Shown here piece by piece: positions 44,070-52,373 of a DNA stretch of 64,000 bases; position 1 is the stretch's first letter; each line of letters begins with the position of its first letter. The DNA comes from Lentisphaeria bacterium. Lineage in GTDB: Bacteria > Verrucomicrobiota > Lentisphaeria > Victivallales > UBA1829. The notes below the pieces were generated by a model. The model had not been told where the DNA came from and did no database searches. It worked only from the letters and a program-made list of their open reading frames with translations. Position numbers and translations under genes: made by a program. The stretch covers positions 1 to 64,000 of the forward strand of contig DPDG01000113.1 of NCBI GenBank assembly GCA_003526375.1, written 5' to 3'.

Positions 44070-45404
44070 TCAGGCTTTGCAGTGACGCTTGCGGAGTTTC
44101 GCAGAAGCGTTTCTGATGCCTTCCACCATCATATTGATGTCATCATCCGTCAGTCTCGGATGCATCGGCAGGTTCGTTTCACGTTTGTAGAAGAACTCGC
44201 TGGCAACCGGGCACTGGTTCGGATCGTATCCCATGCGCCGCAGTCCGGTGAAATGGAACGTCGGCTGATAATGAAGGATCGTCTGAATGCCCTCTTCCTC
44301 GTAAAGCACACGCATGAACTCGTCTCTGGAACCGCCGAGAACCTTTTCATTCACGCAGACCGTATAAAGATGGAACACATGCTGACAGTCTTCCGGTTCA
44401 TAAACAGTCTCAATCCCCTCGACGCCCTGAAGCCCGGCTGTGATCTTATGCCCGATCTCACGGCGTTTCGCCGTCAGCATTTCCAGTTTGTCGAGCTGGC
44501 AGCAGCCGACCGCCGCCTGAATCTCATTCATGCGGTAGTTGCTTCCCCAATGTCCGTTGTGCGGAATCACGTCGAAGTGAGCCGGCATCCAGTATTCCAG
44601 CGGAGAGGTCTTTCTGCAATGGATCTTATCGCCGAAATCCCATTCGCTGCCCTGTTCGCCCCAGGAGTGGTTGTTGCTCATGCAGCGCAGGTTCTGAATG
44701 CCGTGGCAGTATTCGTCATGATTGGTCGTGATCATGCCGCCTTCCCCGCAGGTGGTGATGTTCTTCAGGGAGTGGAACGAGAACGCGCCGAAGTCACCGA
44801 TGCTTCCCGCCATGCGTCCCTTGTAAGATGCGCCTGTGGCATGGGCGCAGTCCTCAAGCACCTTGAGCCCGTGTTTCCGCGCAATCTCCATAATCGGGTC
44901 CATATCCACCATGAGTCCGGCGTAGTGGACTACATAAATAGCCTTGGTTTTATTCGTGATCTTCTTCGCGACTTCCGCAGGGTCGATGTTGAAAGTGCGC
45001 GGATCAATATCGGCAAACACCGGGACTCCGCCTTCCTTGAGGATCGCCAGAGAGGTTGCCACGAAAGTATTCGGAGTCACAATGACTTCGTCACCGGGCT
45101 TGATGTCGAAAATCTGCGTTCCGACGTGCATCGCGGTGGTGCAGTTGGAACATGCGAATGCGTGTTTGACGCCGTGGATCTTTGCGAATTTATTCTGGAA
45201 CTCCTGCGTCTTCGGCCCCATTGTGAGCGTATCCTGCCCCATTGCGGCGATCGCGGCATTGCGCTCCGCATCGTCATAGATACTGCCCATGAACGAATAG
45301 GCGACTTTCAGCTTGACGCCGTCATCCGTCTCATAAGAACTGGTGATGCCGCCTTCGGTTTTGCCTCCGGTGAAATGTTCCTTGTCTACTGTGTCGATCG
45401 GCAT
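44070..45404 (-). CDS. DegT/DnrJ/EryC1/StrS family aminotransferase
   Basis: 444 residues, type I PLP fold. The family features are MGPKTQEFQNKFAKIHGVKHAFACSNCTTAMHVG, the PLP-contact region VLEDCAHATGASYKG, the Schiff-base lysine in FSFHSLKNITTCGEGGMI and YRMNEIQAAVGCCQL. These enzymes aminate keto-sugars for surface polysaccharides or secondary metabolites, or catalyse related PLP reactions. A 30-residue N-terminal extension is unusual. AGGAGGAAG precedes the ATG. It lies 192 bases downstream of the deacetylase-like gene and is probably the last gene of that operon, though it may have its own promoter. Confidence 0.9.
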   Translation of the reverse strand: MPIDTVDKEHFTGGKTEGGITSSYETDDGVKLKVAYSFMGSIYDDAERNAAIAAMGQDTLTMGPKTQEFQNKFAKIHGVKHAFACSNCTTAMHVGTQIFDIKPGDEVIVTPNTFVATSLAILKEGGVPVFADIDPRTFNIDPAEVAKKITNKTKAIYVVHYAGLMVDMDPIMEIARKHGLKVLEDCAHATGASYKGRMAGSIGDFGAFSFHSLKNITTCGEGGMITTNHDEYCHGIQNLRCMSNNHSWGEQGSEWDFGDKIHCRKTSPLEYWMPAHFDVIPHNGHWGSNYRMNEIQAAVGCCQLDKLEMLTAKRREIGHKITAGLQGVEGIETVYEPEDCQHVFHLYTVCVNEKVLGGSRDEFMRVLYEEEGIQTILHYQPTFHFTGLRRMGYDPNQCPVASEFFYKRETNLPMHPRLTDDDINMMVEGIRNASAKLRKRHCKA

Positions 45405-45596
45405 GATTCTTCCTCCTTGTTAGAATTCACGTTGATTGAATTTATAGTGACAGATAAAACTTGTTTTCCAACTTTCTGCATTGTGCACAAAAAATTTCCG
45501 ATACAGACAATAAAACAGAGAAGGAAAAGGCAGGGCGGCTGAATCAGGCGGGAAAAAACAGCCTTGCGACTTCGGCCCCGTCCGCCTCCGTTCTCT

Positions 45597-46724
45597 TTAT
45601 TTATTCTCCCAGGCCTTGTTGCCGAGCAGTCCTTCCGCAAAAAAGACCGGCTTGTATCCGAGTTCGCTCACGAGTCTGCAACAGGCTTCGATCCGGTCCA
45701 GATGATCCGGAATATAGTTGAAATAGTATTCAAAGGAATACTGTTCATGCGTCGCCATGCCGATCGTCTCGTTGTAATAAGGCGAATTCGCCGCAGCCAT
45801 GATCTTCTGCGTCAGCACTTCCACAGGATACAGATTCGCGGTTGCGCCGGCACCGGTATTGAGAATCATGCCGGTGAACTTGTCATAGTAATTCTTATAC
45901 TTTTCGATATAAAGCGCAACGTCCTTTTCATAGAAATAACCGATGTCGCAGACTCTTACCGCGTGGTCCATCTCGCCCACATAGGTTTTGGAGCCGATGA
46001 AACTTCCGTTGATCATATTCATGCCGCGCTGTTTCAGCAGGGCAAACACTTCGGGATTCGCCATTGCCCAGTGAATCACCACGGGGGCGATGAAAGTCTC
46101 CTCTCCTGCGAAACGGATGATCTCGCGTTTCAACAGGTCGAAATCTTCCGCCAGCTTTTCCGGCGCGGTTCTCTGGTAGGGACGGTCCGGGAACTCGGAA
46201 TAGGCGTGGAACGAGAGACGCAGCCAGTCGGAATTCGCGATCCATTCCTGTTTATAGACATCGGGGAAATCCTTCAGCTCAAACGGGAAGTGATCGTTCC
46301 GGTAAAAACTGTTCAGCGTAATCTTCGTGCCGTATCTGTCATGAATCTCCTTGAGGCGTTTCAGGAAAAAATGGTCGAAAAGCGATTTCGGGCGCTGTTT
46401 CGCAATATCCGTATAGAAGAAACTGCAATCGTCAATATAATAATTATAACGCTTGAACGATTTCTTGTCCCAGAGAACCGTCAGGCGCAACTGCTGTTCT
46501 CCGAAGGAGCTGTCCGCAGAAACAACGATCTCATTGATCTTTTGAGTCAGGCGGACCGGTGCCGAGAAAAAGCGGTCCGCACGCTCCACATCCGCGCCGT
46601 TGACTTTGACAATCGCCTGCGGATCGGCGATTCCCTCTACCTTGATCTCCAGATAATCGTCCGTTTCCGTCCCTCTGGCATGATTGAGAATCGCACCGTT
46701 TCTGATATTCGTCACTTCCAGCAT
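45597..46724 (-). CDS. Polysaccharide deacetylase-like protein, unassigned
   Basis: 375 residues. After an N-terminal beta domain of about 90 residues, an alpha/beta barrel of the NodB-like superfamily seems to begin with NYYIDDCSFFYTD, whose Asp pair fits the first catalytic motif, followed by TLNSFYRND, LSFHAYSEFPDRPY with a candidate metal His, and VVIHWAMANPEVFALLKQRGM. The reaction is unknown. No signal peptide, so cytoplasmic. It starts 17 bases after the creatininase-family stop, forming an operon. A role in trimming N-acyl groups from an amino sugar, before or after the aminotransferase and amidohydrolase steps, is only an inference. Confidence 0.65.
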   Translation of the reverse strand: MLEVTNIRNGAILNHARGTETDDYLEIKVEGIADPQAIVKVNGADVERADRFFSAPVRLTQKINEIVVSADSSFGEQQLRLTVLWDKKSFKRYNYYIDDCSFFYTDIAKQRPKSLFDHFFLKRLKEIHDRYGTKITLNSFYRNDHFPFELKDFPDVYKQEWIANSDWLRLSFHAYSEFPDRPYQRTAPEKLAEDFDLLKREIIRFAGEETFIAPVVIHWAMANPEVFALLKQRGMNMINGSFIGSKTYVGEMDHAVRVCDIGYFYEKDVALYIEKYKNYYDKFTGMILNTGAGATANLYPVEVLTQKIMAAANSPYYNETIGMATHEQYSFEYYFNYIPDHLDRIEACCRLVSELGYKPVFFAEGLLGNKAWENK

Positions 46725-46741
46725 GATACCCGTCCCCTTTC

Positions 46742-47593
46742 TTAAAGAGAAAGAATTTTCAGTTTTTCATTGTCTTCATGAACGATCCGCGTGCCGTTCT
46801 TGCGCGCCTTGTCCGCATCCTTAATCGCCTTTGCAAGCGCTTTGGAGGCGTTCTTCAGGAATTCGGATTCTATTTTCCTTCCAAGTTCCGCGTTTGCTTT
46901 CTCAGGATATCCCATTACGCCGATCCTGACATCTTCCCGCTGTGAGGTCTGGACGACCTCCTGTTTCAGATCGGTAAACGATTCACGGTGCTGATAACTG
47001 TCCGGGTCGGTCCGCAGACGCTCCGCCACGGCTTTCTTGTCCATGACGATTTTCGGACGGACCACTTCGGGGCACCAGTAAAGAAGCAGAGAGGTTTCCG
47101 CCTCCGCCGCATGATAATCCTGATTCCGGAAAAGATCAAGCCATGTCGGGGAGAAATCCCAGATCGGCACCAGCATGATCATGTCATCCTTGAGCGCGGG
47201 GTTGAGCCATTTGAGAATCCGGAGCGACTCTTTCAGGTGAAGCATGCTCTCACTTCCGCCGTGACCGGGAATGATGATGAAATTGCGGAATCCCTGAATC
47301 GTCAGGGACTCGATGATTTCACCGACAAGGTTTGAAAACGTATTCGGCTTCACATTGATCGTTCCGGGAAGCATTCCGCCGGAGAAAGTATAATTCAGAA
47401 CCGGCGCGGTGATGCATCCGAGTTTTTCGGCAAGCCGCACGGAGGCGAATTCCGCATTGCGGATATCGACATCCAGCGGCAGATGATAACCATGCTGTTC
47501 GCAGAGAGCATAGGGAATGATAATCGTTTTATTGGTTTTGAGGTAATTCTGGACTTCCTCCACTGTCATGTGGCGCATTTCATGAGTCTTCAT
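46742..47593 (-). CDS. Creatininase-family amidohydrolase
   Basis: 283 residues. The metal-binding motifs are seen: ALCEQHGYHLPLDVD near residue 30 (E-x-H-G-x-H-L-P), IIPGHGGSES near 110 and HAAEAETSLLLYW near 165. The family includes creatinine amidohydrolase, 3-dehydro-scyllo-inosose hydrolase (IolN) and mycofactocin MftE; the sequence does not tell which. It is the first gene of a probable operon with the deacetylase-like and DegT genes, and is transcribed away from the ROK regulator at 47762. Confidence 0.87.
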   Translation of the reverse strand: MKTHEMRHMTVEEVQNYLKTNKTIIIPYALCEQHGYHLPLDVDIRNAEFASVRLAEKLGCITAPVLNYTFSGGMLPGTINVKPNTFSNLVGEIIESLTIQGFRNFIIIPGHGGSESMLHLKESLRILKWLNPALKDDMIMLVPIWDFSPTWLDLFRNQDYHAAEAETSLLLYWCPEVVRPKIVMDKKAVAERLRTDPDSYQHRESFTDLKQEVVQTSQREDVRIGVMGYPEKANAELGRKIESEFLKNASKALAKAIKDADKARKNGTRIVHEDNEKLKILSL

Positions 47594-47689
47594 TTTCGAA
47601 AAATCCTCTTAATTTTCTGGATTGTTTTCTCTTTCTGTCTATATTATGGACGATTTCCATTTTATTTCAACACTTTTTCTGTTTTTTTA

Positions 47690-47740
47690 TTGACTTTTTT
47701 CCAAATAAATGTATTTTTATAATACGATTACGACTTATAA
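47690..47740 (+). promoter_or_regulatory. ROK-gene promoter with operator-like palindrome
   Basis: TTGACT (47690-47695) and TATTTT (47712-47717) are 16 bases apart. From 47717 to 47740 the halves TTATAATACGAT and TACGACTTATAA match as inverted repeats at 8 of 12 positions, with TTATAA arms as in NagC/Mlc-type operators. It covers the expected start site and sits between the ROK gene and the divergent creatininase-family gene. Confidence 0.5.
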
Positions 47741-47761
47741 TATCATATCAACGGAGTTTTT

Positions 47762-48931
47762 ATGACTAAAAAATCGGATTTGCGTGCTGAAATCATCGAT
47801 AAAATGCTCCTTTTCAGTTCCATTACGCGCCCGGAGCTGGTCCGTCTGACCGGCACCCGTGCGGCGACAGTCTTTGAAGTGGTCGATGAACTCAAGAAGG
47901 AGGGAATTCTGAACGAACCGGAACGCCACGGCAAGAAAACCGGGCGCAAGGCCCCCGCCCTCACCTTCCATCCGGATTGTTTCTGGTGCGCAGGAATTGA
48001 TTTTCAAGTCAGAAAAACCATCGGCGCGGTCACGGACATGACAGGAACCGTTCAGGCGACTGCTGAACTCACCGCGCTGGAGCGGAACTCGTTGAACGCC
48101 TGCCGGAACGAGATCCGCGAAATCCTCCGCCGCCTGCGGGAACAGCTCGGAGAGAAATGGAGTCTCGTCAAAGGAATCGGTTTTGCCGATCCGGGGCTGG
48201 TCGATATTGAAAAAGGGATTTCGATCCGCGCGGTCAACGTCCCCGGCTGGGAAAATGCGCAGACGGGAAAATGGCTGGAAACCGAAAACGGCGTAAAAGC
48301 AAGACTCTGGCCGGAATGCATGGTCAAGACCTATATGGAATATCTATCGCGTCTCCGCCGTGAAGAACCGCCCAAAAGTCTTTTTCACATGGGAATGGAT
48401 GACGGAATCGGAGGCGGTTTCATCAAAGACGGCAGATGTTTCACCGGCGATTCCAATCAGGGAATGGAAATCGGGCATATCATCATCGCGCCGAACGGTC
48501 CGCTCTGCCAGTGCGGCAACCGGGGCTGTCTTGAGGCAATTGCCGGGGAAACCGGAATCCGCCGCAAGATTCGCGAAGCCCTCAACAGCGGAGTCGATAC
48601 GGAACTGAGTCTGGATGAGTTCTCGCTCGCAAAATTCGTTGAATGCGCAAAATATGACAAAGCCGCAAAAATCATCGCCAACGAAGTCTGTGACAGCATC
48701 GGAACCGCGCTTGCGGTTGCGGTCGCCCTTCTGAATCCCTCCATGATCGTCCTCAGCGGAGAGCTGACAAAGCTCGGCGGCGTGCTGACCAATGCCGTCA
48801 GCCGTTCCCTGTCCATGAACTGCTTCGCAGGCTCGCTCAAAGATTTGAAGATCGAGCTTTCGACGCTTGCTCCTTTCGACACCGCCCGGGGTGCCGCCCT
48901 GCTCATGCGCGACACTCTGCTGAAAGAATGA
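47762..48931 (+). CDS. ROK-family transcriptional regulator
   Basis: 389 residues. An N-terminal winged helix (LLFSSITRPELVRLTGTRAATVFEVVDELKKEGIL) is followed by the ROK actin-like fold with VKGIGFADPGLVD, MGMDDGIGGGFIKDGR and the zinc motif GHIIIAPNGPLCQCGNRGCLEA (His and three Cys). ROK repressors such as NagC, Mlc and XylR sense sugars or sugar phosphates. It is divergent from the creatininase operon, across a 168-base gap with an operator-like palindrome, so it probably controls that operon and itself. Confidence 0.92.
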   Translation: MTKKSDLRAEIIDKMLLFSSITRPELVRLTGTRAATVFEVVDELKKEGILNEPERHGKKTGRKAPALTFHPDCFWCAGIDFQVRKTIGAVTDMTGTVQATAELTALERNSLNACRNEIREILRRLREQLGEKWSLVKGIGFADPGLVDIEKGISIRAVNVPGWENAQTGKWLETENGVKARLWPECMVKTYMEYLSRLRREEPPKSLFHMGMDDGIGGGFIKDGRCFTGDSNQGMEIGHIIIAPNGPLCQCGNRGCLEAIAGETGIRRKIREALNSGVDTELSLDEFSLAKFVECAKYDKAAKIIANEVCDSIGTALAVAVALLNPSMIVLSGELTKLGGVLTNAVSRSLSMNCFAGSLKDLKIELSTLAPFDTARGAALLMRDTLLKE

Positions 48932-49044
48932 TTTTTCGTCATCAGCTCAGGTAAAATTCTGCTTTTGCTGTTTTTACGGATTCGAAAACTTGATTTTACA
49001 GAGAAATGTAATATTTTCATGGAAAAGGGAACGGAAAAACAGTA

Positions 49045-50028
49045 ATGAATCGAAGCACCCTAATTTTTTTCAGATATTTATTTTCCGCCGTATCTTTGCC
49101 AGCAGGGCTTCTTCTGCTCTGTGCCTGTTTCAGCGATATCGATGAGCTGGCGGAAAAAGCCCGGCAAGGCGATCCGCAGGCACAAAGAGATCTTGCCTAT
49201 GATTTGTACTGCAAAGGCGAAATGGAGAATGCATTCCTCTGGTACCGGAAAGCCGCGGAAGCAGGAGATGCCAATGCAATGTGCAATCTGGGAACGATGT
49301 ATCTTACCGGTAGAGGAACTTCTGTCAACCAGGAAAATGCGGTAAAATGGCTGAAAAGAGCGGCGGAACAGAATGATGCCAACGCGATGCTGAAGCTTGC
49401 AGGACTGTATCAGAATGGTGAAGGAGTTACACAAAATCACAAGGAAGCGCTGAAGTGGATCAGGAAAGCTGTCAGACGGGGCAGCATCCATGCCGTTGCA
49501 AGTCTGGGATACTGTTATCAAGAAGGACTCGGCATTGAGAGAAATGAAAAAAAAGCATTGGCCTGTTACCGTATCGCGGCGGAAAAGGGAAATGCGGCGG
49601 CACAATACAACCTCGGAACTTATTATATGTCAAATGTAAAGCCTCCAGATTATGCAGAGGCGGTAAAATGGTTCAGGCGCGCTCATGAGCAACAGTTTCG
49701 GGAAGCCACAGTCATATTGGGCTGGTGTCTCCTGAATGGATACGGAACGGAAAAAAATTTCAATGAGGGAATGTCAATGCTCGCAGAGTCGGAAAAGTCC
49801 GGCTCTGCCGATGCCTGCTTTTATCTTGGTGCAGTCTATGCAAAAGGAATTTGCGGCGGTCAGGACTTCGGAAAAGCAATGAAATTTTTCAAAAAAGCGG
49901 CGGAACTCGGACATCCGGCGGCACAGAAAATTCTGAACTCTTTCCATCAGGAAAAATCATCTGAGAATAGAGATTTCCATATATCGGATAAGTTTTATAA
50001 AAAAGACGTATCACTCAATAAGAAATAA
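49045..50028 (+). CDS. Sel1-repeat lipoprotein
   Basis: 327 residues. A hydrophobic signal ends in LLLLCACFS with a lipidation candidate at Cys. Residues about 35-305 contain seven or so Sel1-type TPR repeats of about 36 residues (AFLWYRKAAEAGDANAMCNLGTMYLTGRG; AVKWLKRAAEQNDANAMLKLAGLYQNGEG). Such solenoids bind proteins. The C-terminus is charged. It is convergent with the TolC-Sel1 fusion gene at 50163, whose own Sel1 repeats are of the same kind, so the two may share a binding function. Confidence 0.85.
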   Translation: MNRSTLIFFRYLFSAVSLPAGLLLLCACFSDIDELAEKARQGDPQAQRDLAYDLYCKGEMENAFLWYRKAAEAGDANAMCNLGTMYLTGRGTSVNQENAVKWLKRAAEQNDANAMLKLAGLYQNGEGVTQNHKEALKWIRKAVRRGSIHAVASLGYCYQEGLGIERNEKKALACYRIAAEKGNAAAQYNLGTYYMSNVKPPDYAEAVKWFRRAHEQQFREATVILGWCLLNGYGTEKNFNEGMSMLAESEKSGSADACFYLGAVYAKGICGGQDFGKAMKFFKKAAELGHPAAQKILNSFHQEKSSENRDFHISDKFYKKDVSLNKK

Positions 50029-50110
50029 GATCATTTCCGCAGTAAAACAACAATCCACCACGGAAGATAAAATTTTCATCCCCCATAATTGATCTCTTTA
50101 AAAATAGAAA

Positions 50111-50141
50111 AACCTCTGTCATCATTACGAAGACAGAGGTT
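50111..50141 (-). terminator. Terminator of the TolC/adhesin operon
   Basis: AACCTCTGTC (50111-50120) and GACAGAGGTT (50132-50141) form a perfect 10-bp stem with an 11-base loop; on the minus strand TTTCTATTTTT follows. The T-rich other side may also stop the Sel1 lipoprotein transcript. Confidence 0.85.
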
Positions 50142-50162
50142 GATTTTATCAGCGAACAATCG

Positions 50163-52328
50163 TCAGCGTTTCGCAAAGGCGGCTTCCGCCATCTTGAACC
50201 ACTTTGCCGCTTCCTCCTGGTTCCGGGGAACTCCGTCACCGGCGGCATACATCATGGAAAGGTTGTTCATCGCCTCCGGATTGCCTTTGTCGGCGGCACG
50301 CTTATACCAAAGCATCGCCTTCGTATAATCCTTTGCGCATCCCTTGCCGCTGCGGTAGAGACTGCCGACCCACACCATCGAAGCAGTTTCACCGCCGCGT
50401 GCGGATTTCTTGAAATACTCCAAAGCATCCTTGTAATCACCGTTTTCATAGGCAAGGAAACCAAGCCAGTAAAGCGACTTTTCATCGCCGTTGTCCGCCG
50501 CCATCCGGTAATATTTGAATGCAAGCTCATGGTCCTCAGGCAGAGTATTGCCCTTATAATACAGCCATGCGGTCAGAATCATTGCTTCAAGGTTGCCGTT
50601 GTCTGCGGCTTTCACAAACAGCTCCGCCGCTTTCTGCTGATCCTTGTCAACGCCTTTGCCGGACCAGTACATCTTGCCGAGGCAGAACATCGCAGATGCA
50701 TTTCCCTTTGCGGCGGCACGCTCAAAATAAACGGCGGCATCCGCGGCATTGTCTTCACGGTAAAGTTTCAAACCGTCGTCAAAAAGAATTCTTGCAATAC
50801 GCGCATCTTCCGCGGCGGCCTGCTTTGCCGCATATTCGGCACGTGCCTTTTCAAGTTCCAGCTTCGCACTCTCACGCGCAGATGCCAGTTCCGCTTTCAG
50901 CTCACTCTGAGTCTTCGCATCAAGATTCTTTACGCCGATCGCATTCAGCAGACGGTAATGCGCGATATAATATGCGCCGAGAGACATCAGGCGTTCAATT
51001 TCGGTTTCAGCGGTCCGCAGACGCTGATGGTCAAGATCCAGCTGTGAGACAGAACCATCAACACGGCTGGTGGCAAGAGCGGCTTTCAGATATTTACTGT
51101 ATTCCTCATGCTCCTTGCGGTTAATCTCGAATCTCTCGCGGCTGGATACGATATCCGCCTTTGCGATGCGCACCTGGGACATGACGGCGATCGCCTGCGC
51201 AAAACTCCGCATTTCCTCCAGATCGGCCTGCTCGCTGTAAGCCATGTAGCGTGAGATGTACTGCGGGGTCTTCAACGCGTTGTAAGCGGCTCTCACGGCA
51301 AGCTCCCACCAGCTCTGGTGATAGAGGAAAGAGTTGTTATTGTTTATGAAGTCAACATACATTTTCACGTTCGGAAGCATCATCAGCAGAGTCTTGCGGC
51401 ACTCCAGAATGTTGATATGCTTCTGAATGTCGATCTCATAAAGTTCCGGACGCTTCAGAATCGCCATCTGCTCCAGCAGTTCGATATCCGGGAAATCGAA
51501 TTCAGGAACAGAGTCCAGCGGACTTTCATCCACTACGATTTTGGAAGAGGGATACACGCCAAGCAGAGCGCGAAGCTCCACACATGCGCTCTCATAGCCG
51601 CGCGTATAATTCGTCAGACGCTTTTCCATCGTAAGGAAGCGGGTCGTCTCGTCCGTCGCGCGGAAAGGCGTGATCTTATTCTGTGCTGCAAGCCTCCTGA
51701 TCAGTTCGTAGCGGCTCTTGCAGTCTTCCAGAAGCTTCGTCGTAACCTTGATCGCACGCTGAGCGGCGGCGACCTTGAAATAGACTCTCACCACTTCCAG
51801 AGAAAGATTCTGTGCGGCTCTTTCGATCTGCTTCTCTTTCGCAAGCATGCGGTCATGGTTCTGCTGTGTATTGAAGAAAGCGAGTCCGAAGTCCAGAAGA
51901 CTGAATGCGAGATCCACACTCAGATTGTTGATATTCCGGTCCGCACTTGTGCTGTAACCGTAAGTATCGCCGTCACTTGCGACCGCCTTGCTGCTCGATC
52001 CGGGATCATTGGAACGTCCGGTGAAACTGTTTGAGATCGTCAGATCGGGAAGCATTCCAAGCAGTTCCGCCATCATGATATTCTTGGCGGCATCCTTTTC
52101 CAGATTCTGAACCTTCAGTTCAAGATTATGCTTCGCGGCAAGCGCCATGCAATCATGCAGGGTCAATACCTCTTTATCTTTGACAAGTTCCGTCTTCTTT
52201 GACTGATTGAACTGCTCCACGGCATTTTTCACCCGCTCCTTGCGGTAATCATCCGCGGTTTTGCACCCTCCGGCAAGAACCAGAACCGCTGCAACTCCAA
52301 GCACTATTCCATGCGAGCCGTGCCGCAT
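50163..52328 (-). CDS. TolC-family outer-membrane protein fused to Sel1 repeats
   Basis: 721 residues. A lipoprotein-like signal (VLVLAGGCKTADD) leads into an outer-membrane-factor domain of about 460 residues with TolC-like alternating long helices and strands (LTLHDCMALAAKHNLELKVQNLE; LDFGLAFFNTQQNHDRMLAKEKQIERAAQNLSLEVVRVYFKVAAAQ, region about 60-200). A coiled-coil stretch (about 470-525) connects to five Sel1 repeats (about 526-715; YFERAAAKGNASAMFCLGKMYWSGKG). It is a paralogue of the protein at 61953-63608, sharing LGMLPDLTxxNxFTxRSN and LDFGLAxFNTQQ. ATG 52328 has AAGGAGG 5 bases upstream, 45 bases after the giant gene. The fusion would put a protein-binding solenoid in the periplasm. 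Confidence 0.82.
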   Translation of the reverse strand: MRHGSHGIVLGVAAVLVLAGGCKTADDYRKERVKNAVEQFNQSKKTELVKDKEVLTLHDCMALAAKHNLELKVQNLEKDAAKNIMMAELLGMLPDLTISNSFTGRSNDPGSSSKAVASDGDTYGYSTSADRNINNLSVDLAFSLLDFGLAFFNTQQNHDRMLAKEKQIERAAQNLSLEVVRVYFKVAAAQRAIKVTTKLLEDCKSRYELIRRLAAQNKITPFRATDETTRFLTMEKRLTNYTRGYESACVELRALLGVYPSSKIVVDESPLDSVPEFDFPDIELLEQMAILKRPELYEIDIQKHINILECRKTLLMMLPNVKMYVDFINNNNSFLYHQSWWELAVRAAYNALKTPQYISRYMAYSEQADLEEMRSFAQAIAVMSQVRIAKADIVSSRERFEINRKEHEEYSKYLKAALATSRVDGSVSQLDLDHQRLRTAETEIERLMSLGAYYIAHYRLLNAIGVKNLDAKTQSELKAELASARESAKLELEKARAEYAAKQAAAEDARIARILFDDGLKLYREDNAADAAVYFERAAAKGNASAMFCLGKMYWSGKGVDKDQQKAAELFVKAADNGNLEAMILTAWLYYKGNTLPEDHELAFKYYRMAADNGDEKSLYWLGFLAYENGDYKDALEYFKKSARGGETASMVWVGSLYRSGKGCAKDYTKAMLWYKRAADKGNPEAMNNLSMMYAAGDGVPRNQEEAAKWFKMAEAAFAKR

Positions 52329-52373
52329 CTTTTCCTCCTTTGTTCCATATACTTTCATTGGTTATTTTTCCTT

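Noticed and set aside
44082..45542. A 486-codon open frame opposite the DegT aminotransferase
   Set aside because: The minus strand shows all PLP-enzyme motifs; the plus-strand product has none.
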